Source of the DNA: Bacteroidota bacterium
Lineage (GTDB): Bacteria > Bacteroidota > Bacteroidia > 2-12-FULL-35-15
Assembly: GCA_005772895.1 (NCBI GenBank)
Contig: SXIH01000005.1
Location: 1-48,237, forward strand
Direction: 5' to 3'
DNA: 48,237 nucleotides
Position 1 is the stretch's first letter. Every line of letters begins with the position of its first letter. A program made the position numbers and the translations under genes. The notes under the pieces are model-generated. The model had not been told where the DNA came from and did not search any database. It was given only the letters and a program-made list of their open reading frames with translations. This document shows positions 34,701 to 42,036 of this stretch, piece after piece.

Positions 34701-35173
34701 GTTGTGATATCTTCATTATCAAAATTTATGGTTGTAGTACGATTGTAAAAACGATAACGATTTTGCTGATAATATTGCCAGTAACTTTCGGCAATCATGG
34801 ATTGTAAAATTGGTTTTACAGGATATTTTGCTTCTTTGGCTTCTTCGGTTAATTTGTTGAGCGCTTTAATTAAGGAGTATTCTTCCATATACTGCTCAAA
34901 CTTCATCCGGTGAATGATGGCTTTTACAAATTGAGGAGCATTGTTTTCCGATTTTGCCTTATCATAAATCCCATTTACAACGTCCAAAGCTGATTTTGTA
35001 AGGCCTTTATTTGCTAAAGAATCTACTTTTTTCCACTCTTTTGCGTAAGTGCTTCCTTTAGGGAAAATTAATACGGTTTTTTGATTGTTTGTTTGGTAAG
35101 CGGTAACTGTTAAAGCACCTGCAACACTTGCTATAGCTGCGATAGCGATTAGAATAATCTTCCTCAAGTTCAT
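28790..35173 (-). CDS. Bacterial alpha-2-macroglobulin family protein with thioester
   Basis: 2127-residue envelope protein that probably traps invading proteases: cleavage in a bait region exposes a thioester that captures the enzyme. The N-terminus (MNLRKIILIAIAAIASVAGA) is a signal anchor without a lipobox. Residues about 30-400 are helical and TPR-like. An MG2 hallmark (FFLDRGIYRPGQTVYFKG) lies near 620-640. A Tyr/Asn-rich stretch (about 1180-1245) leads into a charged, Ser/Gly/Thr-rich bait-like region (about 1245-1340). The A2M domain follows (ETAFFYPSLETDKDGNV, LTKWKMMGFAHTKDLKFG) and the thioester YPYECAEQTFSR with Cys1579. No PbpC-type partner gene is adjacent. Residues 862-868 (LPAGQAG) are encoded by an inserted palindromic repeat. 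A terminator follows. Confidence 0.93.
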   Translation of the reverse strand: MNLRKIILIAIAAIASVAGALTVTAYQTNNQKTVLIFPKGSTYAKEWKKVDSLANKGLTKSALDVVNGIYDKAKSENNAPQFVKAIIHRMKFEQYMEEYSLIKALNKLTEEAKEAKYPVKPILQSMIAESYWQYYQQNRYRFYNRTTTINFDNEDITTWDLKTIFTKVIENYQASLEATDSLKRTPLNIYDEILVKQTNSRKFRPTLYDFLAHRAVDYYSNEEPDITRPTYKFEINSESYFWNYDEFAKIGIVSKDSLSSKFYAIKILQDLTAFHSNDTDPKALIDVDVKRLKFVKRNSTSEIKDSLYFLALQNLEAKFNADPSSADVSYEIAQVYFEKGNKYNALQSDENKWMKKQALELCDAVIKKYPKSDGAQNCEALKARIVEHAVDFMAEKVNIPNAPSRALVTYKNLKTVHVRIAQMDIDKYNKYIERYYGEQLIKQYLKLTSVKEFTVELPDDGDYQSHSTEIKIPELPFGHYVILIGSDKTFSYKNNGVAYAATWMSNISYINRRMTNGSYDFFMQHRETGAPLKGVSAQLYFEKYNYTTRKYEYVKSEKYTSDEFGYFNVPPTQEYRNFTIDFSYKSPTPLLNDPTGTDRLQTENGIYQYRGYEKDKNKYPKTFFFLDRGIYRPGQTVYFKGIMIKTDGETNELMPNTATTVTFYDVNYQKVADVNLTTNEYGTFNGTFTTPSGVLNGQMSLANGSGTIYFSVEEYKRPKFEVKFNPVKGSYRLNETISVNGVANAYSGAKIDGAEVKYRVVRNASFPYWWYWWRGYYPQSPQMEITNGVTTSNDTGAFFVDFKAIPDLSIPKSYEPTYSYTIYADVTDINGETHSSQTYVSAAYTALNLNVSIPNLLEKGNLPAGQAGKKAFAIYSTNMSGQFEKAQGKVEIYKLIEPDKTYRTRAWSQPDKYVIAQADFEKDFPKDLYKDENNMYKWKRGEKVFEKNFSNTSVETYVDGVKITNQNKNSLNAKVTVTTNDSVKLTNLASWKQGVYVMEAHSKDAYGEDVKDIKYFTVHSTTGTEVPSNEINWFNLITTNALEPGEKAKFIVGSKEENVQVFYEIEHKGEIVKKEFITLNKEQKLIEIPIEEKHRGNFSFHYVFVKNNRVYSQNGVFTVPFTNKELDIEFETFRNKLLPGQNEEWKIKIKDRKGDKVAAEMMAALYDASLDAFRPNNWYFNIYNNYYSNLYWETNSGFGIVNAQLYSVDWNKYPYGAYKYYDQLNWFGYSNGYYGYYDDNDGAEYNYRGGRNRMVSKSAPAMTGNAIMADEEKSLEREDSGKNKDKKESGGKANLGLMGGTISDVTTTTAVSESMNGEFASMVPGSGKGAEDMSKVAARSNFAETAFFYPSLETDKDGNVIVKFTIPESLTKWKMMGFAHTKDLKFGTIQNELQTQKELMVVPNAPRFFRENDKMEFSAKIQNLSDGDLVGKADIFLYDATTMKEITWNMLEALHGKFATIGERDFTAAKGKSTIVTWNISIPEGVGAITYKVVAKASNFTDGEEMALPVLTNRMLVTESMPLPIRGNQTKTYRFEKLINQSNGSTTLKNHKVTLEFTANPAWYAVQSLPYLMEYPYECAEQTFSRFYANSIASHIANSSPKIKAVFDSWKNTPDSKALLSNLEKNQELKSLMLEETPWVLEAKDESERKKRVALLFDLNKMGSELARALKKLEKMQTPNGGFPWFEGMRDDRYITQHIVTGMGHLDKLGVKNVREDAKVWKMVKDGARYLDNRIREDYEWILKHDKANIDKNHLSYSQIQYLYARSYFKDVSIDNRNQKAFDYYKGQAKKYWLDNGRYMQGMIALALNRYDDKVTPKEILKSIKENSLNSEEMGMYWKENYGGYYWYQAPIESQALLIEAFDEINNDKKAVDDMKVWLLKSKQTQDWKTTKATTEAVYALLLRGTDWLATETNVDITMGDMKIDPKKLDGVKQEAGTGYFKTSWSGSDIKPNMGEVTVVKKDAGVSWGAVYWQYFEQLDKITPSKTPLVLKKQLFLQKNTDAGPVIEPISEKTLLKVGDKIKVRIELRVDRDMEYVQMKDMRASGFEPTNVISTYKWQDGLGYYESTRDAATNFFFDRLPKGTYVFEYPMVVTHNGNFSNGITSIQCMYAPEFSSNSEGIRVKVGK
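32570..32592. repeat. Palindromic repeat inserted in frame in the macroglobulin gene
   Basis: ACCTGCCTGTCCGGCAGGCA then GGT forms an almost perfect 23-bp palindrome inside the coding sequence. On the coding strand it reads as Leu-Pro-Ala-Gly-Gln-Ala-Gly (residues 862-868) without breaking the frame. An intergenic relative is at 9247-9267. Confidence 0.88.
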
Positions 35174-35269
35174 ATCTGTAGTTTTAAAAAATTTAATGGT
35201 TTCACCATTAGATGCAAGTTAAATCAAAATTCCATAAAAGAAATACTACGAAATACGAATTTTCTCGAA

Positions 35270-36331
35270 TTACGAATAAAAGCGGGCAATATCCACCTCT
35301 TTGTCAAGCGGAGTAGCAGTTTCAAGGAAGTTCGCGAACTGATTTGCAAAAAACGGAGCCAACATTACGCCTTTTGTTCCCATACCATTAAAAACTGCCA
35401 GTTGAGGATGCTCGGGGTGCAGACCAATTAATGGTCTCCGGTCATTTACTGTCGGACGGACTCCTGCTTGATGGTTAATAATTTCAAAGGGAACTTTTAA
35501 GACTTTTTGAAGCTTATCGATTAGCTCAGACTTTCCTTTTTCGGTTATTTTTTCAGAAAGATCTTCCCATTCATACGTTGCCCCTACTTTATATAAATCG
35601 TTTCCGATTGGAAGAATAAAAACTGCTTTGTTGAGAACAATTCTAAACGGAATGGCACAATCGTGTGTCAATTTTATTGTGAGTGTTTCTCCTTTAGTAA
35701 GTTTAAAAGGAAGCCATTTTAAAAATGGATTTTCGGTTGCTTTATAGCCTTCACAAAAAATGATTTTATCAGCTGAAATATCTTTGTAGCTAACTGAATT
35801 TTTAGTCATTGAAATTTGAGAATAATCAAATTGTTCTTCAATAAATAAATTCTTTTTTTTCAAATATTCTTTACAGGAATTTAAAAAAGAAATAGTGTCA
35901 AGATTTCCTGCATGCAGCACTTCCGAAATTCCCAACGGATTGAATACAATACCGTTCAGGTCTCCGGTATAAATTGTTTCATTCAAATATTTTCCAATGC
36001 CCTCTTCTGTTTTTTTGAGCCAAAGTACTTTTTCTTGTTCTTCAGCAAATGGTTTTAAGATGCGTTTTGAAAAGTAGAACTCCGCTCCTAATAATTTTTC
36101 CATTTCGGGATAAAACTCATTCATGTAAGGAAGCAGATTATCTGCCAGCCAGCTTTTAACCAGACGTTTAAAAACGACAGGATTATACAAGCCGGCAGCA
36201 ATTTTTGAAGCAGTATTTAGTTTGGCATCATCTATAACAATAACAGATTTTCCTTTTTTCAAAAGAGTTAGTGCCAGGATGCTTCCGGCTATACCTTGTC
36301 CGACTATTATATAATCTACTTTTTTGTTCAT
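35270..36331 (-). CDS. FAD-dependent oxidoreductase, DAO family
   Basis: 353-residue flavoenzyme of the D-amino-acid oxidase/glycine oxidase superfamily. The Rossmann FAD motif is VDYIIVGQGIAGSILALTLL with GxGxxG, followed by the acidic strand end VIVIDD. The family's C-terminal motif is also present: AGVRPTVNDRRPLIGLHPEH and GMGTKGVMLAPFFANQFA. The substrate would be an amine such as glycine, sarcosine or a modified-tRNA intermediate, since the MnmC C-terminal domain is related; the sequence does not decide. Transcribed alone on the minus strand, divergent from the RimB-like gene. Confidence 0.85.
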   Translation of the reverse strand: MNKKVDYIIVGQGIAGSILALTLLKKGKSVIVIDDAKLNTASKIAAGLYNPVVFKRLVKSWLADNLLPYMNEFYPEMEKLLGAEFYFSKRILKPFAEEQEKVLWLKKTEEGIGKYLNETIYTGDLNGIVFNPLGISEVLHAGNLDTISFLNSCKEYLKKKNLFIEEQFDYSQISMTKNSVSYKDISADKIIFCEGYKATENPFLKWLPFKLTKGETLTIKLTHDCAIPFRIVLNKAVFILPIGNDLYKVGATYEWEDLSEKITEKGKSELIDKLQKVLKVPFEIINHQAGVRPTVNDRRPLIGLHPEHPQLAVFNGMGTKGVMLAPFFANQFANFLETATPLDKEVDIARFYS

Positions 36332-36402
36332 TCTTATTGAATACAGCCTTAAAATTACTGCTAAATATTTAATTAAATCTTTTTATCTTGCATCCTCATC
36401 GA

Positions 36403-36433
36403 CCTCACCCCTAACCCCTCTCCAAAGGAGAGG
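36403..36433. repeat. CCTCACCCCTAACCCCTCTCC-type dispersed repeat with hairpin
   Basis: CCTCACCCCTAACC is followed by CCTCTCC-AAA-GGAGAGG (36417-36433), a perfect 7-bp hairpin. It lies just before the RimB-like gene start, so its GGAGAGG could also serve by chance as a ribosome-binding sequence for ATG 36443. Confidence 0.7.
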
Positions 36434-36442
36434 CGAACTGGT

Positions 36443-36901
36443 ATGAGTAACGAGTTTACTTTGTATTCAAAAATGGAAAAACCAAAATTAACAATAGGAA
36501 GAAGAGAACACATTGATTTCCCTGAATTGGGATTGTATGGCATAACCGCAAAAATAGATACTGGCGCATATACAACGGCCTTGCATTGCCATGATATAAG
36601 AGAAGAGAAAGGAGTTTTGTATTTCAAATTATTGGATCCTACTCATCCTGATTACACTGAAAAGGAGCAAAAATTCACTACGTATTCTCAAAAAGAAATC
36701 AAAAATTCTTTTGGAGAATCTGAAAAGAGATACATCATTAAAACAATCATTAGAATTGGGAAGAAACGCATAAAATCTGTAATTTCGTTAACCGACAGAG
36801 GAACGATGCGTTATCCTGTTTTGATTGGAAGAAAGCTAATCAAAAATAAGTTTGTAGTAGATGTTGGCTTGTTGTTTAATTTGACTGAGATTAAAAAATA
36901 A
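36443..36901 (+). CDS. RimB-like retropepsin-type (ATP-dependent zinc) protease family protein
   Basis: 152-residue protein of the family called ATP-dependent zinc protease (PF05618), now regarded as retropepsin-like. The presumed active Asp is Asp39 in AKIDTGAYTTALHC, the DTGA signature of aspartic proteases. In Pseudomonas the homolog RimB removes glutamates added by RimK from ribosomal protein S6. Here the rimK gene follows by 6 bp and surely shares its transcript. ATG 36443 is the longest start; ATG 36473 (MEKPKLTIGRREHI) is as likely, since conserved sequence begins only after it and the upstream part abuts a repeat. Confidence 0.85.
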   Translation: MSNEFTLYSKMEKPKLTIGRREHIDFPELGLYGITAKIDTGAYTTALHCHDIREEKGVLYFKLLDPTHPDYTEKEQKFTTYSQKEIKNSFGESEKRYIIKTIIRIGKKRIKSVISLTDRGTMRYPVLIGRKLIKNKFVVDVGLLFNLTEIKK

Positions 36902-36907
36902 TTATAA

Positions 36908-37795
36908 ATGAAAATAGCAATTTTATCACGCGGACCAAAACTTTATTCTACTCGTAGATTGGTGGAAGCTGCGGAACAACGTGGACATGAAGTAGTGGTT
37001 CTTGACCATTTAAAATGTGTGTTGGTAATCGAAAAAGGGAATCCTCATATTTTTTATAATGGAAAAGAAGTGATTGGCATTGATGCCATCATTCCACGTA
37101 TCGGAACATCTGTTACTTTTTATGGTGCTGCTGTTGTTCGTCAGTTTGAACAAATGAAAGTTTTTTCTTCTGTAGAATCGCAAGCGCTTGTCCGTTCACG
37201 TGATAAATTACGCAGTTTACAACTCTTAGCAAAAGCAGGAATTGGAATGCCGAAAACAGCTTTTGCATCTGCTCCACGTAACATTGATAATGTATTGGAA
37301 CAAGTAGGTGGTGCTCCAGTTGTAATTAAGTTATTAGAAGGAACACAAGGTATCGGAGTAATTTTAGCGGAGACACATAAATCTGCAAAATCAGTTATCG
37401 AATCGTTTCTTGCTTTAAAAGCAAACATACTTGTACAAGAATTTATTAAAGAAGCAGGTGGTGCAGATATCCGTGCATTCATTGTAGATGGGAAAATTGT
37501 AGGCGCAATGAAACGTCAAGGTGCGCCAGGTGAATTCAGAAGCAATTTACACCGTGGCGGAAAAGCAAACGTATTGGAGCTTTCAAAAGAAGAAAGAGAA
37601 ACAGCAATTAAAGCAGCAAAAAAATTAGGACTGGCAATTGCGGGAGTCGATATGTTACAATCCGCACGCGGACCATTGGTGATGGAAGTAAATTCTTCTC
37701 CAGGATTAGAAGGAATTGAAGGTGCAACAGGAGTAGATATTGCAGGGAAGATAATTGAGTATGTGGAGAGAAATGAGTTTAACCATGAGCCTTAA
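36908..37795 (+). CDS. rimK: RimK family alpha-L-glutamate ligase
   Basis: ATP-grasp ligase, 295 residues, which adds glutamate (or related amino acids) through peptide bonds, classically to the C-terminus of ribosomal protein S6. N-terminal sequence [22 protein letters not shown] and the ATP-grasp body are typical: [80 protein letters not shown]. The metal-binding Glu and Asn are in MEVNSSPG. It lies between a RimB-like protease and, after a 201-bp repeat element, an AstE-like hydrolase. The substrate need not be S6; RpsF is not encoded in this window. Confidence 0.94.
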   Translation: MKIAILSRGPKLYSTRRLVEAAEQRGHEVVVLDHLKCVLVIEKGNPHIFYNGKEVIGIDAIIPRIGTSVTFYGAAVVRQFEQMKVFSSVESQALVRSRDKLRSLQLLAKAGIGMPKTAFASAPRNIDNVLEQVGGAPVVIKLLEGTQGIGVILAETHKSAKSVIESFLALKANILVQEFIKEAGGADIRAFIVDGKIVGAMKRQGAPGEFRSNLHRGGKANVLELSKEERETAIKAAKKLGLAIAGVDMLQSARGPLVMEVNSSPGLEGIEGATGVDIAGKIIEYVERNEFNHEP

Positions 37796-37802
37796 ATAAA
37801 TT

Positions 37803-38003
37803 GGAACGCAGATTTTTTATGATTTTTATGATTAAAAGGGATTTTTTATTTTTTGTATAAAGGATTATAATAATTTTTTATGTTGAGATAAATTTTAATT
37901 GTTGGATATAGTTATGATTTAATTGAATTCAAATCATAATTTATCTTAATCGCCACAGGCGATAACATACTTTATCATAACCATCATAAAAAATCTGCGT
38001 TCC
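37803..38003. repeat. 201-bp element with perfect 21-bp inverted ends
   Basis: GGAACGCAGATTTTTTATGA then T (37803-37823) is the exact reverse complement of 37983-38003. Similarity continues imperfectly inward (TTTATGATTA against TTATCATAA). The centre is AT-rich apart from CGCCACAGGCGATAAC near 37951. The whole gap between rimK and the AstE-like gene is taken up by it. It resembles a miniature inverted-repeat element or a large hairpin RNA of a type I associate with Bacteroidota intergenic regions. Confidence 0.85.
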
Positions 38004-38029
38004 TATACCAAGCAACATTACAAAGACAA

Positions 38030-38986
38030 ATGACCTACACCAACAAAAACATCCACATCAATGGAATGGATATTAAACCAGGGCAAAATGCTCAGGTGAG
38101 TTTGAATTGGTATCAGTTACCTACAAAAACAGTTATTGAAATCCCCGTTTATGTTTTTCGTTCTAAAAATCCTGGTCCGGTTTTATTGATTCTTGCAGGA
38201 ATGCATGGAGATGAAATTAACGGAATCGAAATTGTACGTAGACTCATTACCCGTGATGATGTAAAAAAACCTTTGTGTGGAAGTATTATTGCAATTCCAG
38301 TTATTAATATCATTTCGTTTTTATCAGGTTCGCGTGATTTGCCTGATGGCAGAGATTTAAACCGTTGTTTCCCCGGAACAAAAAATGGTTCCTTAGGTGG
38401 AAGAATTGCTTACGATTTGATGAATGAAATTATTCCTCAGATTGATTTCGGCATCGACTTTCATACGGGCGGTGCTAAGATTAGTAACTATCCTCAGTTG
38501 CGTTGTGTATTTACAAACAAAGTAAATTTAGATCTTGGAAAAAAATTCTCTCCGGCTTTAATTATAAATTCTCCTTTCCGCGAAAACACTTTAAGAAAAG
38601 AAGCCTCCCGGAAAGGAAAATCAATTTTGGTTTTTGAAGGCGGTGAATCTTCCCGCTTCGATTACCTTTCCATTAACGAAGGAATGAATGGTTGTATACG
38701 TTTGATGAAACATTTAAAAATGTTAAAGACAGACATTCCAAATAATCCAACTGTGTTATTACACAAATCAACTTGGGTAAGAGCAAAATCTTCTGGATTG
38801 TTTCACACTTCCAAAACAAACGGTGCTCATATTTTAAAAGGAGAAATCATTGGAAAAATTTGTGATCCTTACGGAGAACATGATGAAAAACTAATTTCTC
38901 CGACTGATGGTTATATTGTTGGAATCAACAACCAGCCTGTAGTAAACCAAGGTGATGCTTTGATGCATATTGGGATTGAGGAGTAA
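38030..38986 (+). CDS. Succinylglutamate desuccinylase/aspartoacylase family protein
   Basis: 318-residue zinc-dependent amidohydrolase (M14-like). Zinc ligands His59 and Glu62 are in GMHGDEING and His145 is in DFHTGG; the catalytic Glu is probably in VFEGGESSRFD (203 or 206). The Arg/Asn substrate-binding motif is GRDLNRCFPG. A beta-rich C-terminal domain carries KSSGLFHTSK and GDALMHIGIEE. Family members cleave N-acyl amino acids; the neighbours RimK and RimB-like suggest it handles an amino acid or acyl group in the same chemistry. The ATG at 38030 gives a full-length family start. Confidence 0.88.
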   Translation: MTYTNKNIHINGMDIKPGQNAQVSLNWYQLPTKTVIEIPVYVFRSKNPGPVLLILAGMHGDEINGIEIVRRLITRDDVKKPLCGSIIAIPVINIISFLSGSRDLPDGRDLNRCFPGTKNGSLGGRIAYDLMNEIIPQIDFGIDFHTGGAKISNYPQLRCVFTNKVNLDLGKKFSPALIINSPFRENTLRKEASRKGKSILVFEGGESSRFDYLSINEGMNGCIRLMKHLKMLKTDIPNNPTVLLHKSTWVRAKSSGLFHTSKTNGAHILKGEIIGKICDPYGEHDEKLISPTDGYIVGINNQPVVNQGDALMHIGIEE

Positions 38987-38987
38987 C

Positions 38988-40175
38988 CTACTTAATCACT
39001 CCCAATTCTTTTCCAACTTTTTCAAACGCAGACAATGCTTTATCCAAATGCTCTTTTTCATGAGCTGCAGAAAGTTGAACACGGATACGTGCTTTATCTT
39101 TTGGAACAACGGGATAGAAAAATCCAATTACATAAATTCCTTCATCCAATAATTTTGCTGCAAATTGTTGAGCTAATTTTGCATCGTATAACATTACAGG
39201 AACAATTGCTGAATCACCTTCTTTAATTTCTAATCCTACTTTTTTAATTCCTTGTTTGAAGTAATTTACGTTTGCTTCTAATTTATCACGAAGTGAAGTT
39301 GTTTCACTCAACATATCCAATACGGCAATGGAAGCACCCACAATGTGCGGAGCTAATGAGTTACTGAATAAGTAGGGGCGGGAACGTTGACGCAACATTT
39401 CAATCACTTCTTTTTTTCCGGATGTAAATCCACCCATCGCACCACCCAATGCTTTTCCTAATGTTCCGGTTACTATATCCACACGGTGCATTACATTTTT
39501 TAATTCAATGGTTCCTCTTCCTGTTTTTCCAATGAAGCCACTTGCATGACTTTCATCTACCATCACCATTGCATTATATTTATCTGCTAAGTCACAAATT
39601 TTATCTAATGGAGCAACAAAGCCATCCATCGAAAAAACTCCATCAGTAACAATTAAACGGAAGCGTTGTTTTTGTGCTGCTTTTAATTGCTCTTCCAAAT
39701 CTGCCATATCACAATTTTTGTAGCGATAACGTTGCGCTTTACATAAACGCACTCCATCAATAATAGAAGCGTGATTTAATTCATCTGAAATAATTGCATC
39801 TTCTTCTCCCATCAATGGTTCAAACACTCCACCGTTTGCATCAAAACACGCTGCATATAAAATCGTGTCTTCTTGTCCGACAAACTTAGAAAGTTTTTGT
39901 TCTAGCTCTTTATGAATGTCTTGGGTTCCGCAAATGAACCGCACACTACTCATTCCGTATCCGTGGCGATCCAATGTTTTATGAGCCGCTTCCACTACTT
40001 TCGGGTGAGACGATAATCCCAAATAATTATTCGCACAAAAGATAATTACATCTTTGCCATTTACTTTTACAACAGCGCCTTGCTCCGAAGTAATTACACG
40101 TTCGCGTTTAAACAAACCTGATTCTTCAATGTTTTTTAATTCTGCCTGTAAATGATCTTTAAATTTTCCTAACAT
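38988..40175 (-). CDS. kbl: Glycine C-acetyltransferase (2-amino-3-ketobutyrate CoA ligase)
   Basis: PLP enzyme of the alpha-oxoamine synthase family, 395 residues, which cleaves 2-amino-3-ketobutyrate with CoA to glycine and acetyl-CoA in threonine breakdown. The PLP lysine is Lys241 in [15 protein letters not shown]; the upstream PLP-contacting stretch is [19 protein letters not shown]. The N-terminal [14 protein letters not shown] and [11 protein letters not shown] are typical of Kbl. Related BioF and HemA are less likely given these motifs. Threonine dehydrogenase, its usual partner, is not in this window. Converges on the AstE-like gene with 1 bp between stops. Confidence 0.94.
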   Translation of the reverse strand: MLGKFKDHLQAELKNIEESGLFKRERVITSEQGAVVKVNGKDVIIFCANNYLGLSSHPKVVEAAHKTLDRHGYGMSSVRFICGTQDIHKELEQKLSKFVGQEDTILYAACFDANGGVFEPLMGEEDAIISDELNHASIIDGVRLCKAQRYRYKNCDMADLEEQLKAAQKQRFRLIVTDGVFSMDGFVAPLDKICDLADKYNAMVMVDESHASGFIGKTGRGTIELKNVMHRVDIVTGTLGKALGGAMGGFTSGKKEVIEMLRQRSRPYLFSNSLAPHIVGASIAVLDMLSETTSLRDKLEANVNYFKQGIKKVGLEIKEGDSAIVPVMLYDAKLAQQFAAKLLDEGIYVIGFFYPVVPKDKARIRVQLSAAHEKEHLDKALSAFEKVGKELGVIK

Positions 40176-40206
40176 AATATGTTTGTTTGTTGTTCGTTAT
40201 TGCCCA

Positions 40207-40227
40207 TCGACTAGGCTCAGGGTGACA
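40207..40227. repeat. Dispersed repeat, variant CGACTAGGCTCAGGGTGACA
   Basis: CGACTAGGCTCAGGGTGACA matches the CTTCGACTCCGCTCAGGGTGACA-type family with changes in the middle. It lies between kbl and the SRPBCC gene. Confidence 0.65.
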
Positions 40228-40239
40228 ATGATTATTGAT

Positions 40240-40755
40240 TTATTTTTCCAAAAGTGCTTTTAAATTTGCTAAGCCTTGATTAAAATCTTTTAATACTGAG
40301 CCTTTCATTAATGGGAATAACAAATTGAATGGACGAGGAGATTTTCCGTGCATGGCCCATACTATTTTTGTTTTATTTCCTTCTATTATTGTGGTAGCAA
40401 AATATACTTTGTTGGTTACTTTGAATGGTTTTTCAAAACGCAATTCTATATCAATGCGTTCACCTTCCGTAATTTTTTCAATTTCCTGAGCTCCTTTTCC
40501 GGATTTCTTTCCTTCCCAGGCAGAAATAAAACCAACTGAACAATCTGTTCCAGTAAATGTCTGCTTCATCTCCGGATCCATCTTAGCCCAAACACTCCAA
40601 TCATTTTGTTTTTTTAAGGATTTCAAATATTCAAAAACTTCCCCTTTAGGTTTGTTAATGACAATTTCAGCTTTATGTTCAAAAGCAGTTGTAACTGCAA
40701 AAGACAATAAAACTATCAGCAATATAATGCCTCCAATGATGTACAGTGCTATCAT
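40240..40755 (-). CDS. SRPBCC (polyketide cyclase-like) domain protein with membrane anchor
   Basis: 171-residue protein starting with one membrane segment (IALYIIGGIILLIVLLSFAV) followed by a START/SRPBCC hydrophobic-pocket domain. Recognisable parts are AEIVINKPKGEVFEYLKSLK, WSVWAKMDPEMKQTFTG and the closing helix GSVLKDFNQGLANLKALLEK. Such proteins bind lipids or other hydrophobic ligands; no ligand can be named. A possible -7 element TATTTTTG (plus 40789-40796) lies upstream on the minus strand. Confidence 0.85.
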   Translation of the reverse strand: MIALYIIGGIILLIVLLSFAVTTAFEHKAEIVINKPKGEVFEYLKSLKKQNDWSVWAKMDPEMKQTFTGTDCSVGFISAWEGKKSGKGAQEIEKITEGERIDIELRFEKPFKVTNKVYFATTIIEGNKTKIVWAMHGKSPRPFNLLFPLMKGSVLKDFNQGLANLKALLEK

Positions 40756-40839
40756 GATAAAATGTGTTTAATTGTTGATTATTTCAAACAAAAATATAGA
40801 AAATTTCCTTTAAATTGCGATAATTAAAAAAGATTAAAA

Positions 40840-42006
40840 ATGAAGAAAATAATGCTTTTGGGCTCAGGAGAACTGGGAAAAGAATTTGTAATTGCAGTAA
40901 AGCGATTGGGACAATATGCTGTTGCTGTTGACTCATACAATGATGCACCTGCACAGCAAGTAGCAGATGAAAGAGAAGTCATCAATATGTTAGATGGCGC
41001 AGAGCTCGACAGAATAGTAGCAAAACACAAACCTGATTTAATTGTTCCGGAAATTGAAGCCATCCGTACCGAACGTTTTTACGATTACGAAAAACAGGGA
41101 ATAACCGTTGTGCCAAGTGCAAAAGCGGCCAACTTCACCATGAACAGAAAAGCAATCCGTGATTTGGCTTCAAAAGAATTAAAATTAAAAACGGCCAAGT
41201 ATGAATATGCTAATAGTTTTGAAGAATTAGTTGCATCTGTAAAATCTGTAGGAATTCCATGCGTAGTAAAACCATTGATGAGTTCATCCGGAAAAGGACA
41301 ATCTGTTATCAAAACAGATAGTGATATTCAAAAAGCATGGGATTATGCACAAGCAGGAAAACGTGGTGATTATTCAGAAGTAATTGCTGAAGCATTTGTA
41401 AAGTTCAATTCTGAAATTACATTGTTGACAGTTACACAGAAAAACGGAAAAACATTATTTTGTCCGCCTATCGGTCACCGTCAAGAACGGGGCGATTATC
41501 AGGAAAGCTGGCAGCCAGCAGAAATAAATGCAGAACATTTGAAAGAAGCGCAACGCATGGCAGAGCAAGTTACAAAAGCATTAACCGGAGCCGGATTGTG
41601 GGGCGTGGAATTTTTTCTTGCTGATGATGGTGTTTATTTTTCAGAATTATCTCCCCGTCCGCACGACACCGGAATGGTAACTTTAGCAGGGACACAAAAT
41701 TTTTCAGAATTTGAATTGCATGCACGTGCGGTTTTAGGATTACCTATTTCTGAAATCACTTTAGAAAGAGTTGGCGCAAGTGCAGTAATATTGGCTGACA
41801 AAGAGGGAACAAATCCAACATTTACAGGTTTAGATAAAGCAATGAATCATACACAAAGTGATATCCGCATTTTCGGAAAACCAGTGACTCGTCCGTATAG
41901 AAGAATGGCGGTTGCATTAACATATGATAAAATAGGAAGTGATGTGAATAAAGTAAAAGAGCGAGCAATGGGGATTGCGAAGGAAGTAAAAGTAGAGTCT
42001 AAATAA
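40840..42006 (+). CDS. purT: Formate-dependent phosphoribosylglycinamide formyltransferase (GAR transformylase 2)
   Basis: ATP-grasp enzyme, 388 residues, for the third step of purine synthesis, using formate and ATP in place of formyl-tetrahydrofolate. The N-terminus [20 protein letters not shown] and [17 protein letters not shown] are PurT signatures; the ATP-grasp part includes [15 protein letters not shown], and metal-binding acidic residues appear in [28 protein letters not shown] (cited in part as [19 protein letters not shown]). PurK, its nearest relative, lacks this SPRPHDTG form. It leads a plus-strand series running to 47064 and is 30 bp before the peptide transporter. Confidence 0.95.
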   Translation: MKKIMLLGSGELGKEFVIAVKRLGQYAVAVDSYNDAPAQQVADEREVINMLDGAELDRIVAKHKPDLIVPEIEAIRTERFYDYEKQGITVVPSAKAANFTMNRKAIRDLASKELKLKTAKYEYANSFEELVASVKSVGIPCVVKPLMSSSGKGQSVIKTDSDIQKAWDYAQAGKRGDYSEVIAEAFVKFNSEITLLTVTQKNGKTLFCPPIGHRQERGDYQESWQPAEINAEHLKEAQRMAEQVTKALTGAGLWGVEFFLADDGVYFSELSPRPHDTGMVTLAGTQNFSEFELHARAVLGLPISEITLERVGASAVILADKEGTNPTFTGLDKAMNHTQSDIRIFGKPVTRPYRRMAVALTYDKIGSDVNKVKERAMGIAKEVKVESK

Positions 42007-42036
42007 TTTGATTACCTTTCATAAAAATAACACGAC

